26,347 bases of DNA from SIG565 sp045650565 (GCA_045650565.1 JAZRRG010000010.1:1-26347), one strand, 5' to 3'; numbered from the stretch's first letter, positions 16,768 through 23,258 are shown. A program made the numbers and translations. Notes: a model not told the origin generated them from the sequence alone.

Positions 16768-17097
16768 TTATAAGTTTATAATGCCTAATTCTTCGAGAAT
16801 AATGACTACTGCCGCAAGAGCGAGGGCGGCAACGATTATTAAAATTCGTTGTTTTAATACTCCGCTCGAATCTTCTGCTCTTTGTTCATCAAGCCAATAT
16901 CGGTCAAGCCCCACTCTTTTAACGATTCCGGAGCTTAGCATTTTGTGCATTCGGTCACGGAACAAAAGCGGACGCTCATCGGGAAAAAGCTCCTCTTGAG
17001 TTACAGCGTTTTCTTTTGAAACAGCATTTAACTCTCTAAAGCGTTCATAATACTTTCCAAAAGTATCATCCATCATTTTCTTATAAACTTTTGACAT
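16768..17097 (-). CDS. Small tail-anchored protein with winged-helix-like segment
   Basis: A 109-residue protein I do not recognise. The N-terminal 80 residues are soluble and charged; MLSSGIVKRVGLDRYWLDE (about 53-71) resembles the recognition helix and wing of small winged-helix domains, a weak pattern match only. A single C-terminal hydrophobic helix (about 84-104, ILIIVAALALAAVVIILEE) would anchor it by its tail. The start at 17097 is fixed by GGAGGAA just upstream. The reading frame stays open 58 codons further upstream through the structured leader, but no ribosome site supports an earlier start. First gene of a two-gene operon. Confidence 0.72.
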   Translation of the reverse strand: MSKVYKKMMDDTFGKYYERFRELNAVSKENAVTQEELFPDERPLLFRDRMHKMLSSGIVKRVGLDRYWLDEQRAEDSSGVLKQRILIIVAALALAAVVIILEELGIINL

Positions 17098-17285
17098 CTG
17101 CAATTCCTCCAAAAACAAAAAGTGTGTGCAACCGAAGTCACACACACGAAAAATGCGAAACTCCGTTTTGCTACCACACAAAAACCTTTCACTATTCACC
17201 AGAAATGCGAAAAGTGAAGTTCGCATTTTTACCAAAGTAAAATTACGACTTCCAGCGAATAGAAATATCAAGTTTTTGTGTGGTG
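17098..17285 (-). ncRNA. Structured 5' leader, candidate transcription attenuator or riboswitch
   Basis: The predicted transcript begins near 17285 and runs about 190 bases before the ATG. Stems on the RNA: P1, 13 bp (17284-17272 with 17185-17173), closes a three-way-junction-like fold; P2, 11 bp including four G-U pairs (17262-17252 with 17202-17192); P3, 6 bp (17242-17237 with 17232-17227); P4, 9 bp (17228-17220 with 17211-17203), sharing two bases with P3. A strong terminator follows, then the ribosome site. P1 and terminator arms are built of CACACA/TGTGTG blocks that can swap partners. No known riboswitch or T-box signature was recognised. Part of the P1-P2 strand belongs to a dispersed repeat, so a repeat origin is possible. 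Confidence 0.5.
17111..17147 (-). terminator. Intrinsic terminator placed just before the ribosome site (attenuator)
   Basis: On the minus strand an 11-bp stem (17147-17137 with 17132-17122, two of the pairs G-U) is capped by a C(UUCG)G tetraloop and followed by TTTTTGTTTTT (17121-17111). GGAGG at 17110-17106 and the ATG at 17097 come immediately after, so unregulated transcription would stop before the gene. Confidence 0.85.
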
Positions 17286-17290
17286 GTTAC

Positions 17291-17319
17291 ATTATAGCAT
17301 TTAAAAAAATAAATGTAAA
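17291..17319 (-). promoter_or_regulatory. Sigma-A promoter (extended -10) of the leader and small membrane-protein operon
   Basis: On the minus strand TTTACA (17319-17314), 17-base spacer, TATAAT (17296-17291), with TG one base upstream of the -10. It places the RNA start near 17285, at the first arm of stem P1. Confidence 0.88.
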
Positions 17320-17339
17320 GTAGTTTTTAAGGTATAAGA

Positions 17340-17363
17340 AAAGGGAGGTTAACACCGCCCTTT
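17340..17363 (-). terminator. Terminator of the phosphatase-ruvX operon
   Basis: AAAGGGAGGT and ACCGCCCTTT form a 10-bp stem with one A-G mismatch and loop TAAC. On the minus strand it overlaps the ruvX stop codon (17362-17364) and runs into TTTTCTT. It is nearly identical to the terminator at 16285-16308. Confidence 0.75.
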
Positions 17364-17784
17364 AATTTTTTTGATTTTTCTTGTATATCAAATAGCTTTC
17401 AAGTATCATAACCGCCGCCACGGCGTCTACCGTTTCTTTACGCTTTTTGCCACGTGTATCGGTGAAATTAAGAGCTGTGTGTGCCATAACTGTTGTGCAG
17501 CGCTCATCCCATAAAACTATCTCGATTTCGGTGGCTTTTTTAATCTCTTCTGCCGCCGCAGTGCATTCCTCGGCTCTCCATCCGAGAGAACCGTCCATAT
17601 TTTTAGGAAGCCCCACAACTATAAGCTCGGCTTTTACCTCTTTTGCTATTGCGGCTATTTTTTCGATTCTTTTTGCCTTGTTTCTCTCGGTAATAACGGT
17701 TTTTGGGAATGCAAAGCTCTCGCTACTATCCGATACGGCGATTCCCGTTCTGGCATCGCCCAAATCAACTGCCATAATTATCAT
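17362..17784 (-). CDS. ruvX: RuvX/YqgF family nuclease (pre-16S rRNA 5' processing / putative Holliday junction resolvase)
   Basis: A 140-residue RNase H-fold protein of the YqgF family, linked to maturation of the 16S rRNA 5' end and historically annotated as a putative Holliday junction resolvase. MAVDLGDARTGIAVSD carries the first catalytic aspartate (Asp7). VVGLPKNMDGS and LWDERCTTVMAH are conserved, and KKRKETVDAVAAVMILESYL closes the active site (Asp in VDAVAA). The ATG at 17784 overlaps the upstream stop (ATGA) and has GGTGG seven bases before it; the ATG at 17775 is a weaker choice. Last gene of a two-gene operon. Confidence 0.95.
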   Translation of the reverse strand: MIIMAVDLGDARTGIAVSDSSESFAFPKTVITERNKAKRIEKIAAIAKEVKAELIVVGLPKNMDGSLGWRAEECTAAAEEIKKATEIEIVLWDERCTTVMAHTALNFTDTRGKKRKETVDAVAAVMILESYLIYKKNQKN

Positions 17785-18443
17785 TCCGTTTCCACCTTTG
17801 TGGTTATTTTATTTTTTTTAGGCATAAATGCCTCGGGTACGTGTGAAGCATCGTTTATATATTCGCAGTGCCATTTATCTATACTTTCAAAAACGATTTT
17901 TGACACCGCCGTATTATCACTAAAGGGAACATCGTTTATTTTTTCGAGTGAACCTAAAGTCAGCCGGCAAATAAGAGTCCGCAAAGCACCTCCGTGAGAT
18001 GCTATAACCAAGGTCTTTCCGCTGTTTTCGGCAATTATTTTTTTGGTTGCCTCCCAAACACGCTCGTAGGTATCGGTTATGGCTTCGCCGTTTTGGGGAG
18101 CAAATTTGTGAAATTCGTGGCACCAGGTATATTCTAAATCGGGATAGTTTGTAAAAATATCGGTAAGCTTCATACCCTCAATTATGCCACCGTTTATTTC
18201 GGTAAGTCCATCATTGATTATAACATTCAACCCTTTAGGACCTGCTACCGCCTCGGCGGTTTTGATGGCTCTAATTAGCGGACTTGAGTAGACCGTATCA
18301 ATATGTATATCTTTAAATCTTTCACCTAAAAACTCCAGCTGTTTTGCACCCGTTTTAGAAATGTCAAGGTCGGTTGAGCCCTGAAAAATCCCCAAAACAT
18401 TACCCTCGGCTTCACAGTGGCGTATTAGATACACCGTTGTCAT
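17781..18443 (-). CDS. Histidine phosphatase family protein (phosphoglycerate mutase-like)
   Basis: A 220-residue member of the histidine phosphatase superfamily. The phosphate-accepting histidine is in VYLIRHCEAEGN (Arg8-His9), the second arginine in YSSPLIRAIKTAEA, the acid residue in LTEINGGIIEGM, and the second catalytic histidine in VIASHGGALRTL. The family includes cofactor-dependent phosphoglycerate mutases and phosphatases such as CobC and PhoE. The RHCE and INGGIIEG sequences point to a small-molecule phosphatase rather than glycolytic mutase, but the substrate cannot be told. AAGGTGA precedes the ATG by seven bases. It is the promoter-proximal gene and overlaps ruvX by four bases. 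Confidence 0.92.
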   Translation of the reverse strand: MTTVYLIRHCEAEGNVLGIFQGSTDLDISKTGAKQLEFLGERFKDIHIDTVYSSPLIRAIKTAEAVAGPKGLNVIINDGLTEINGGIIEGMKLTDIFTNYPDLEYTWCHEFHKFAPQNGEAITDTYERVWEATKKIIAENSGKTLVIASHGGALRTLICRLTLGSLEKINDVPFSDNTAVSKIVFESIDKWHCEYINDASHVPEAFMPKKNKITTKVETE

Positions 18444-18461
18444 ATTAAAATCACCTTAATC

Positions 18462-18490
18462 ATTATACTAAAGCTTATAAATATTTGCAA
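18462..18490 (-). promoter_or_regulatory. Sigma-A promoter of the histidine phosphatase-ruvX operon
   Basis: On the minus strand TTGCAA (18490-18485), 17-base spacer, TATAAT (18467-18462), about 19 bases before the ATG at 18443. Its -35 lies five bases from the -35 of the divergent promoter. Confidence 0.8.
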
Positions 18491-18495
18491 TATTA

Positions 18496-18524
18496 TTGAC
18501 TAAAAAAGCGGAAAGTTGTATAAT
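18496..18524 (+). promoter_or_regulatory. Sigma-A promoter of the PTS IIC-nth-pdxK-tcdA operon
   Basis: TTGACT (18496-18501), 17-base spacer, TATAAT (18519-18524). It is back to back with the phosphatase promoter, so the upstream contacts of the two RNA polymerases would overlap. Confidence 0.88.
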
Positions 18525-18570
18525 TATCAGTAATCTAAAATTTTTATATGGCGAAAAAAGAGGGATAAAA

Positions 18571-19617
18571 ATGAAAAAGATTTTTAACAGAATTTTTATT
18601 GACGGACTTGGCGGTATGGCTTTGGGACTTTTCTCAACCCTTATCATCGGCACTATTATTTGTCAGCTCGCAAAGCTGCTTGGCGACAATATCGTTGCTA
18701 CATATTTAATGGCGATAGGTAATGCCGCAAAAACGGTAACGGGCGCAGGCATCGGCGTAGGCGTTGCGGCTAAATTAAAGTCGTCCCCATTAACTACAGT
18801 AGCCGCTGCGGTTGCGGGTTTTGTAGGCGCTTTCCCGAATCTATCCTTGGGTTCTGTAAATATCGGCACTCCCGGTGAGCCGCTTGGCGCTTTTGTTGCG
18901 GCGTATGTTGCGGTTGAGCTCGGCGCACTCGTTAGCGGTAAAACCAAGCTTGATATATTGGTAACCCCGCTTTGCTGCGTGCTTGGCGGTAGTGTTATCG
19001 GTTTGCTTATCGGCCCGTATGTATCTAAATTCATGCTGTGGCTCGGCTCACTTGTAAATATAAGTGTTGTTGAGCATCCTATAATCGGCGGTATTATCGT
19101 TTCGGTTCTTATGGGCATATTCCTAACACTGCCTATAAGCAGTGCCGCAATAGGCATCGCTATGGGACTTTCAGGTCTTGCAGCGGGTGCGGCTACGGTT
19201 GGCTGCTGTTGTAATATGGTCGGTTTTGCGGTTATCAGCTATAAAGAGAACAAGGTTGGCGGTTTAATAGCACAGGGTGTTGGCACATCAATGCTCCAAA
19301 TGCCCAACATCATTCGCCGCCCTGTTATTTGGTTGCCTGCAATTATTTCAAGCGCTATTTTAGGTCCGATAAGCGCAGCCGTTTTTAAAATGACAAGTAC
19401 ACCCGTAGGTTCAGGTATGGGTTCGGCAGGACTTGTAGGTCAGTTTGCCGCATTTGAAAGCTTAACCGAGGGTGGTATGCCTTTGGGACTGGCTTTACTC
19501 GAAATTGCAATTATGCACTTTATATTGCCCGCCGTATTGTCACTCGGCATTGCTACGGCAATGCGTAAACTCGGCTGGATAAGAAACAACGATTTAAAAC
19601 TCGGAGATTTAAACTAA
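18571..19617 (+). CDS. PTS EIIC-like membrane permease (EIIC_2 type), no IIA/IIB partner
   Basis: A 348-residue, highly hydrophobic membrane protein with about nine to ten membrane segments and many Gly/Ala pairs. It matches the pattern of the PTS_EIIC_2 permease family (FIDGLGGMALGLFSTLIIGTI at the start, NIGTPGEPLGAFVAAYVAVE, a central VEHPIIGGIIVSVLMGIFLT, then LTEGGMPLGLALLEIAIMHF). No phosphotransfer subunit (IIA or IIB) is encoded nearby, so whether it is a true sugar PTS component is unclear. The run of three cysteines in TVGCCCNMVGF is unusual for a permease. The start at 18571 follows AGAGG; an in-frame ATG at 18496 lies inside the promoter and is excluded. First gene of its operon. 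Confidence 0.82.
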   Translation: MKKIFNRIFIDGLGGMALGLFSTLIIGTIICQLAKLLGDNIVATYLMAIGNAAKTVTGAGIGVGVAAKLKSSPLTTVAAAVAGFVGAFPNLSLGSVNIGTPGEPLGAFVAAYVAVELGALVSGKTKLDILVTPLCCVLGGSVIGLLIGPYVSKFMLWLGSLVNISVVEHPIIGGIIVSVLMGIFLTLPISSAAIGIAMGLSGLAAGAATVGCCCNMVGFAVISYKENKVGGLIAQGVGTSMLQMPNIIRRPVIWLPAIISSAILGPISAAVFKMTSTPVGSGMGSAGLVGQFAAFESLTEGGMPLGLALLEIAIMHFILPAVLSLGIATAMRKLGWIRNNDLKLGDLN

Positions 19618-20247
19618 ATGACCAAAAAACAACGTGTTTTGGCGGCGGTTGAGCTGTTAAAGCAAAGATATCCTGTGGCAAAATGCTCGCTTGAATACAA
19701 AACACCGTTTCAACTGCTTGTAGCCACACGGCTTTCAGCTCAGTGTACTGATGCGAGGGTAAATCTTGTAACCCCACAGCTGTTTTTAAAGTACCCAACT
19801 GCTTATGTAATGGCAAAAGCGAAGATAAGCGATGTAGAGGAGCTTATTAAATCTTGCGGTTTGTATAAGACAAAAGCGAAAGATTTAATAGAAATCGCCA
19901 AAAAAATAGAAACCGATTTTGGCGGAGAGGTGCCCGATAATATTGAAGATTTAACCTCGCTTTCGGGTGTGGGCAGAAAAACGGCGAACCTAATTTGCGG
20001 TGATATATTCGGTAAACCCGCAGTTGTAACCGATACACACTTTATACGAATTTGTAATAGATTAGGGCTAACAAGCACTACAAATCCGCTGTCAGTAGAA
20101 AAGCAAATGCGTAAGCTGTTGCCCGAAGATGAGTCCAATGATTTTTGTCACCGTACGGTGCTTTTCGGCAGAGATACTTGTACAGCAAGAAAACCCGACT
20201 GTGAAAACTGTGTACTGCGGGATATTTGCCCAAAACACTTTGGTTAG
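19618..20247 (+). CDS. nth: Endonuclease III (base-excision DNA glycosylase/AP lyase)
   Basis: Removes oxidised pyrimidines and nicks abasic sites. 209 residues, typical for the family. The helix-hairpin-helix is LTSLSGVGRKTANLI with catalytic Lys121, and the catalytic aspartate is Asp139 in VVTDTHFIRICNRLGL. The [4Fe-4S] loop is complete: Cys188, Cys195, Cys198 and Cys204 (C-x6-C-x2-C-x5-C). The ATG directly abuts the stop of the upstream permease gene (TAAATG), with CGGAG about 11 bases upstream, so it probably depends on coupled translation. Confidence 0.97.
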   Translation: MTKKQRVLAAVELLKQRYPVAKCSLEYKTPFQLLVATRLSAQCTDARVNLVTPQLFLKYPTAYVMAKAKISDVEELIKSCGLYKTKAKDLIEIAKKIETDFGGEVPDNIEDLTSLSGVGRKTANLICGDIFGKPAVVTDTHFIRICNRLGLTSTTNPLSVEKQMRKLLPEDESNDFCHRTVLFGRDTCTARKPDCENCVLRDICPKHFG

Positions 20248-20259
20248 AGGAGTAAAGAA

Positions 20260-21108
20260 ATGAAACAAAAAAGGATAGCGGCAATACACGATATATCCGG
20301 CTTCGGTAAGTGCTCACTCACCGTGGCTTTACCTGTATGCTCGGCGGCGGGTATTGAAACAGCGGTTATACCCACAGCCGTGCTATCAACCCATACTGGC
20401 GGCTTTGAGGGGTATACTTTTCGTGATTTAACCGAGGATATTATGCCGATAGCTGAGCATTGGAAGAAAAACAATTTGCAGTTTGATGCCGTCTACACTG
20501 GTTATTTAGGTAGCAACAAGCAGGTTGGCATTGTAATAAATGCATTAAAGCTATTGAAAAACGAAAACACAAAGGTTGTTTGCGACCCTGCTATGGCAGA
20601 CCACGGAAAGCTGTATGCGGGATTTGATAAAAAGTTCCCAAGGGAGATGTTCAAGCTTTGCCATAATGCCGATATAATCGTACCCAACATAACCGAGGCG
20701 GTATTTATGCTGGGTGAAGATTATAAGGCAGGTCCGTATACCAAGGAATATATAGGCAGTCTTGTAATTAGTCTTTATGAAAAAACAGGCGCCATGGTGG
20801 TGCTGACCGGTGTGTATTTTGATGAAAAGCGTTTGGGTGCCGCTTGCTTTGACGGCACAAAAATAAGCTATATAATGGGCGAGAAAATCGATGCAATGTT
20901 CCACGGCACAGGCGATGTTTTTGCAAGTGTGTTAACGGCGGGTATTGTAACGGGCAGAAGTCTTGTATCGGCTACCGAAATTGCTGTTAAATTCACCTGT
21001 GACTGCATTAAAGCTACACTTGAAAACGAGCCCGAGCGCCGCTACGGTGTGAACTTTGAAACCGAGATTCCCAAGCTTATTAAATATATGGGGATAGATT
21101 ATGAATAA
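20260..21108 (+). CDS. Pyridoxamine/pyridoxal kinase (ribokinase superfamily)
   Basis: A 282-residue kinase of the PdxY/PdxK type that phosphorylates B6 vitamers to salvage pyridoxal phosphate. Motifs include IAAIHDISGFGKCSLTVALP at the start, PTAVLSTHTGGFEGYTF, the conserved AVYTGYLGS, VCDPAMADHGKLY, IIVPNITEAVFMLG and the catalytic HGTGDVFASVLTAG with the active-site aspartate. In Clostridia this type is usually annotated pyridoxamine kinase. GAGGAG lies seven bases before the ATG. Its end overlaps tcdA by eight bases. YggS, encoded elsewhere in the window, handles the same cofactor. Confidence 0.93.
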   Translation: MKQKRIAAIHDISGFGKCSLTVALPVCSAAGIETAVIPTAVLSTHTGGFEGYTFRDLTEDIMPIAEHWKKNNLQFDAVYTGYLGSNKQVGIVINALKLLKNENTKVVCDPAMADHGKLYAGFDKKFPREMFKLCHNADIIVPNITEAVFMLGEDYKAGPYTKEYIGSLVISLYEKTGAMVVLTGVYFDEKRLGAACFDGTKISYIMGEKIDAMFHGTGDVFASVLTAGIVTGRSLVSATEIAVKFTCDCIKATLENEPERRYGVNFETEIPKLIKYMGIDYE

Positions 21109-21802
21109 AAAAACAGAGCGCACGGCATTGCTTTTGGGTGACGACTCAATGCAAAAACTAAAAAGCGCAAGGGTTGCCGTTTTCGGTATTGGCGGTGTGG
21201 GCGGCTATGTGTTGGAGGCGCTTGTTAGAACTGGTGTCGGCAATATTGATGTTTTTGATTCCGATAAGGTTGACATTACCAACTTTAACCGCCAAATAAT
21301 AGCGGTTGAGAGTCAACTCGGCAACAAAAAGGTTGAGGCAGCCGCTTTTCGTGCAAGGGACATAAATAAGGATATAAATATTGTAAAGCACGATATTTTC
21401 TATCTGCCCGAAACGGCTGATAGCGTGGACCTATCGGTTTATGACTATATAGTAGATGCGGTTGATACCGTTACTGCTAAAATCGAGCTGATAGTTCGTG
21501 CCAAAAAAGTAAATGTGCCTATAATATCGGTTATGGGCACGGGTAATAAAATGGATGCCACACGCCTTACAGTGAGCGATATTTATAAAACCCAAAACTG
21601 TCCGTTATCCCGTGTTATGCGGTATGAGCTTAAAAAACGGGGCATTAAAAAGCTAAAAGCCGTGTGGTCACCCGAAACGCCGGCAAAGGTCACAGTTAAT
21701 GAATGCGGAGCAAGGCATTCACCCGCAAGCGCAGTGTTTGTACCCGCCGCTGCAGGAATTATAGCTGCGGGCGAGGTGGTTAAAGACCTCATAAAAGAGT
21801 AA
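21101..21802 (+). CDS. tcdA: tRNA threonylcarbamoyladenosine dehydratase TcdA
   Basis: An E1-like (ThiF/MoeB superfamily) ATP-dependent dehydratase that closes the t6A37 side chain to the cyclic ct6A form in tRNAs reading ANN codons; it acts in the cytoplasm. 233 residues. The nucleotide-binding loop is VFGIGGVGGYVLEALVRTG, then DSDKVDITNFNRQIIA with the usual Asp and Arg, the region SVMGTGNKMDATRLTVSDIY, and CPLSRVMRYELKKRGI, which is typical of TcdA/CsdL. The gene overlaps the kinase by eight bases with GGGGAT upstream. Confidence 0.95.
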   Translation: MNKKTERTALLLGDDSMQKLKSARVAVFGIGGVGGYVLEALVRTGVGNIDVFDSDKVDITNFNRQIIAVESQLGNKKVEAAAFRARDINKDINIVKHDIFYLPETADSVDLSVYDYIVDAVDTVTAKIELIVRAKKVNVPIISVMGTGNKMDATRLTVSDIYKTQNCPLSRVMRYELKKRGIKKLKAVWSPETPAKVTVNECGARHSPASAVFVPAAAGIIAAGEVVKDLIKE

Positions 21803-21868
21803 ATGGCTGCAAAAACGAAAAAAGCATCATCAAAAAATAAAAAACGTACAAGATTTATAATTTTTTAA
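21803..21868 (+). CDS. Possible 21-residue lysine-rich microprotein
   Basis: An ATG immediately follows the tcdA stop and opens 21 codons (MAAKTKKASSKNKKRTRFII plus F). The peptide has nine Lys/Arg-rich positions followed by a short hydrophobic end. It looks like the cytoplasmic start of a membrane protein cut short before its membrane helix, so it could be a remnant. There is no good ribosome site of its own (AAAGAG is close to the ATG); translation would rely on coupling to tcdA. Chance cannot be excluded. Confidence 0.25.
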   Translation: MAAKTKKASSKNKKRTRFIIF

Positions 21869-21887
21869 ATTTTAAGGCAAAAAACTG

Positions 21888-21916
21888 TTGTTTTTTTAGT
21901 AAGGGTATGTTATTAT
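21888..21916 (+). promoter_or_regulatory. Promoter of the leucine-rich-repeat protein gene
   Basis: TTGTTT (21888-21893), 17-base spacer, TATTAT (21911-21916) with an extended TG one base upstream of the -10. Confidence 0.65.
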
Positions 21917-21947
21917 AAACGTATCAAAAGAAAAAGGAGAAAGCTTT

Positions 21948-23123
21948 ATGAAAAAACTTTTATCTAGCTTAATAGTGTTGCTTTTGTTGGTGGCCTGCTG
22001 CCTTATCGCTGCGTTCCCGGCAAGTGCATCCGATGTTAATTACGATGATTATTTTATCGTAGACGGTATGATTATTGAATATACCGGTGAAACCGAAGCG
22101 GAAATCGTTGTTCCGTCGGTTGATGCTGATGGCAACCCCATTGTTCGTATCGATTCACGTGCATTCCGTAATCATACGGAGCTCACCAGCGTTGTTATTT
22201 CTGAAGGCATTGAGAGTATTGGTGACGAAACATTCGAGTACTGTGAAAATCTTACCGAAATATCCTTGCCTTATTCTCTTATGGAGTCAGGATTCTCTGC
22301 TTTACGTAAGACCTCACTTTATACCCTAACCATCCCAGGTCAGTTAGAGGTTATACCGAATGACTTTGCCGTTGCAGGTCAAACACTTTGCGAGCTTTAC
22401 ATATCTCCCGGTGTTGATACAATTAAATCTTGTGCTTTCTATATGACAGTAAGCGAGATTATATTCCCCGAGTCAGTTTATGTAATCCAAGGTCTTGCTT
22501 GGAACATGGTTCCATCAACTGTTAAGACTGCTGATATTTACATTCTAAATGGCGACTGCGAATTAGGTGCACTCAGCAACAAGAGTGCTTTCTATGACCA
22601 GTATGGTGATATCGCTCCTATCGTTGCTCCTTCTTATGACGGTATGACCGTTAAGATTTACGGTCCTGAAGATTCTGCAATTAAGGATTATGTAAATAAC
22701 GACCTTAAGGATATGCCGCTTGGTAAAGCTCGTTTCTATGGTCTTGATGCGGATGAAATTGATGAGTTAGAGGCAAAAGCTGAAGAAAACGGTATTACAG
22801 AAGCTCCTAAGGTTGAGGACCCTGACAAAGATAAGGACGGCGACAAAGAGGGTAACAATAAGGATGATAATAAAAATATCGGTACCGACACTAACAATGG
22901 CGGTTCAATGGATATGACCCTTATTCTTATCTTGGTTGTTGTAGTGGTGCTTATCATTGCAATAGCAGTAGTTGTTATCGTAATTGTTATGAACAACAAC
23001 AAGAAAAAGAAGAAAAAGAAAAAGAAGGCAAAAAAAGCAGCAGAAGCAGCTTTAAAGGCGGCAGCTGAAGAAGCTCCTGCAGTTGCTGAAGAAGTAGCTG
23101 AAGAAAAAGGCGAAGAAGAATAA
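21948..23123 (+). CDS. Secreted BspA-like leucine-rich-repeat protein with C-terminal membrane anchor
   Basis: A 391-residue surface protein. Signal peptide at about 1-27 (LLSSLIVLLLLVACCLIAAF, then PASAS). BspA-type (LRR_5) repeats span about 45-190: VPSVDADGNPIVRIDSRAF, LTSVVISEGIESIGDETFEY, LTEISLPYSL, CELYISPGVDTIKSCAF. A polar Asp/Lys/Asn-rich linker lies at about 280-323, then a long membrane helix (about 325-351). The inside tail has ten lysines nearly in a row followed by an Ala/Glu-rich helix (EEAPAVAEEVAEEKGEEE). It has no LPxTG motif, so it is not a sortase substrate. Codon choice (GCT, CCT, CGT, GGT) looks more biased than in the neighbours, suggesting high expression. AAGGAG precedes the ATG by eight bases. 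Function probably adhesion or surface binding, by family only. Confidence 0.85.
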   Translation: MKKLLSSLIVLLLLVACCLIAAFPASASDVNYDDYFIVDGMIIEYTGETEAEIVVPSVDADGNPIVRIDSRAFRNHTELTSVVISEGIESIGDETFEYCENLTEISLPYSLMESGFSALRKTSLYTLTIPGQLEVIPNDFAVAGQTLCELYISPGVDTIKSCAFYMTVSEIIFPESVYVIQGLAWNMVPSTVKTADIYILNGDCELGALSNKSAFYDQYGDIAPIVAPSYDGMTVKIYGPEDSAIKDYVNNDLKDMPLGKARFYGLDADEIDELEAKAEENGITEAPKVEDPDKDKDGDKEGNNKDDNKNIGTDTNNGGSMDMTLILILVVVVVLIIAIAVVVIVIVMNNNKKKKKKKKKAKKAAEAALKAAAEEAPAVAEEVAEEKGEEE

Positions 23124-23126
23124 TTT

Positions 23127-23158
23127 AAAAAGAACCGTTCGAGAGAACGGTTCTTTTT
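23127..23158 (+). terminator. Rho-independent terminator of the LRR protein gene
   Basis: A 14-bp perfect stem (AAAAAGAACCGTTC with GAACGGTTCTTTTT), loop GAGA, four bases after the stop, with a T-run. Confidence 0.95.
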
Positions 23159-23159
23159 T

Positions 23160-23209
23160 TAAACAAATGCAGGGGACGGTTCTGTAAACAAATACAGGGG
23201 ATGGTTCTG
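23160..23209. repeat. Tandem 25-bp REP-like repeat, two copies
   Basis: Two adjacent 25-base units (23160-23184 and 23185-23209), each TAAACAAATxCAGGGGAxGG followed by TTCTG, differing at two positions. The core ACAGGGGACGGTTCTGT can fold on itself. Similar GGGGACGGTTCT phrases are widespread in Clostridia and are often associated with REP-type elements; that link is from memory, not shown here. Confidence 0.75.
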
Positions 23210-23231
23210 TTGTGTTATAAATTCGTGCGAA

Positions 23232-23258
23232 GCACACCGAAACTTTTCACTCTTCACT
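23232..23258 (-). repeat. Copy of a short dispersed repeat (GTGAA-AGTGAAA type)
   Basis: On the minus strand AGTGAAGAGTGAAAAGTTTC followed by GGTGTGC. It matches 17174-17200 (minus strand) at 21 of 27 positions. Confidence 0.55.

Noticed and set aside
17098..17271. In-frame upstream extension of the 109-residue protein
   Set aside because: The frame is open by chance through the leader stems and terminator; no ribosome site supports it, while GGAGGAA fits the start at 17097.
17098..17285. T-box leader
   Set aside because: No AGGGTGGnACCGCG-type T-box sequence is present, and the downstream genes are not amino-acid related.
18663..19157. Minus-strand open frame of 164 codons
   Set aside because: It is a shadow of the hydrophobic permease gene, rich in Pro/Thr as expected for antisense of membrane segments.
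23160..23209. CRISPR array
   Set aside because: Only two directly abutting copies with no spacer between them.
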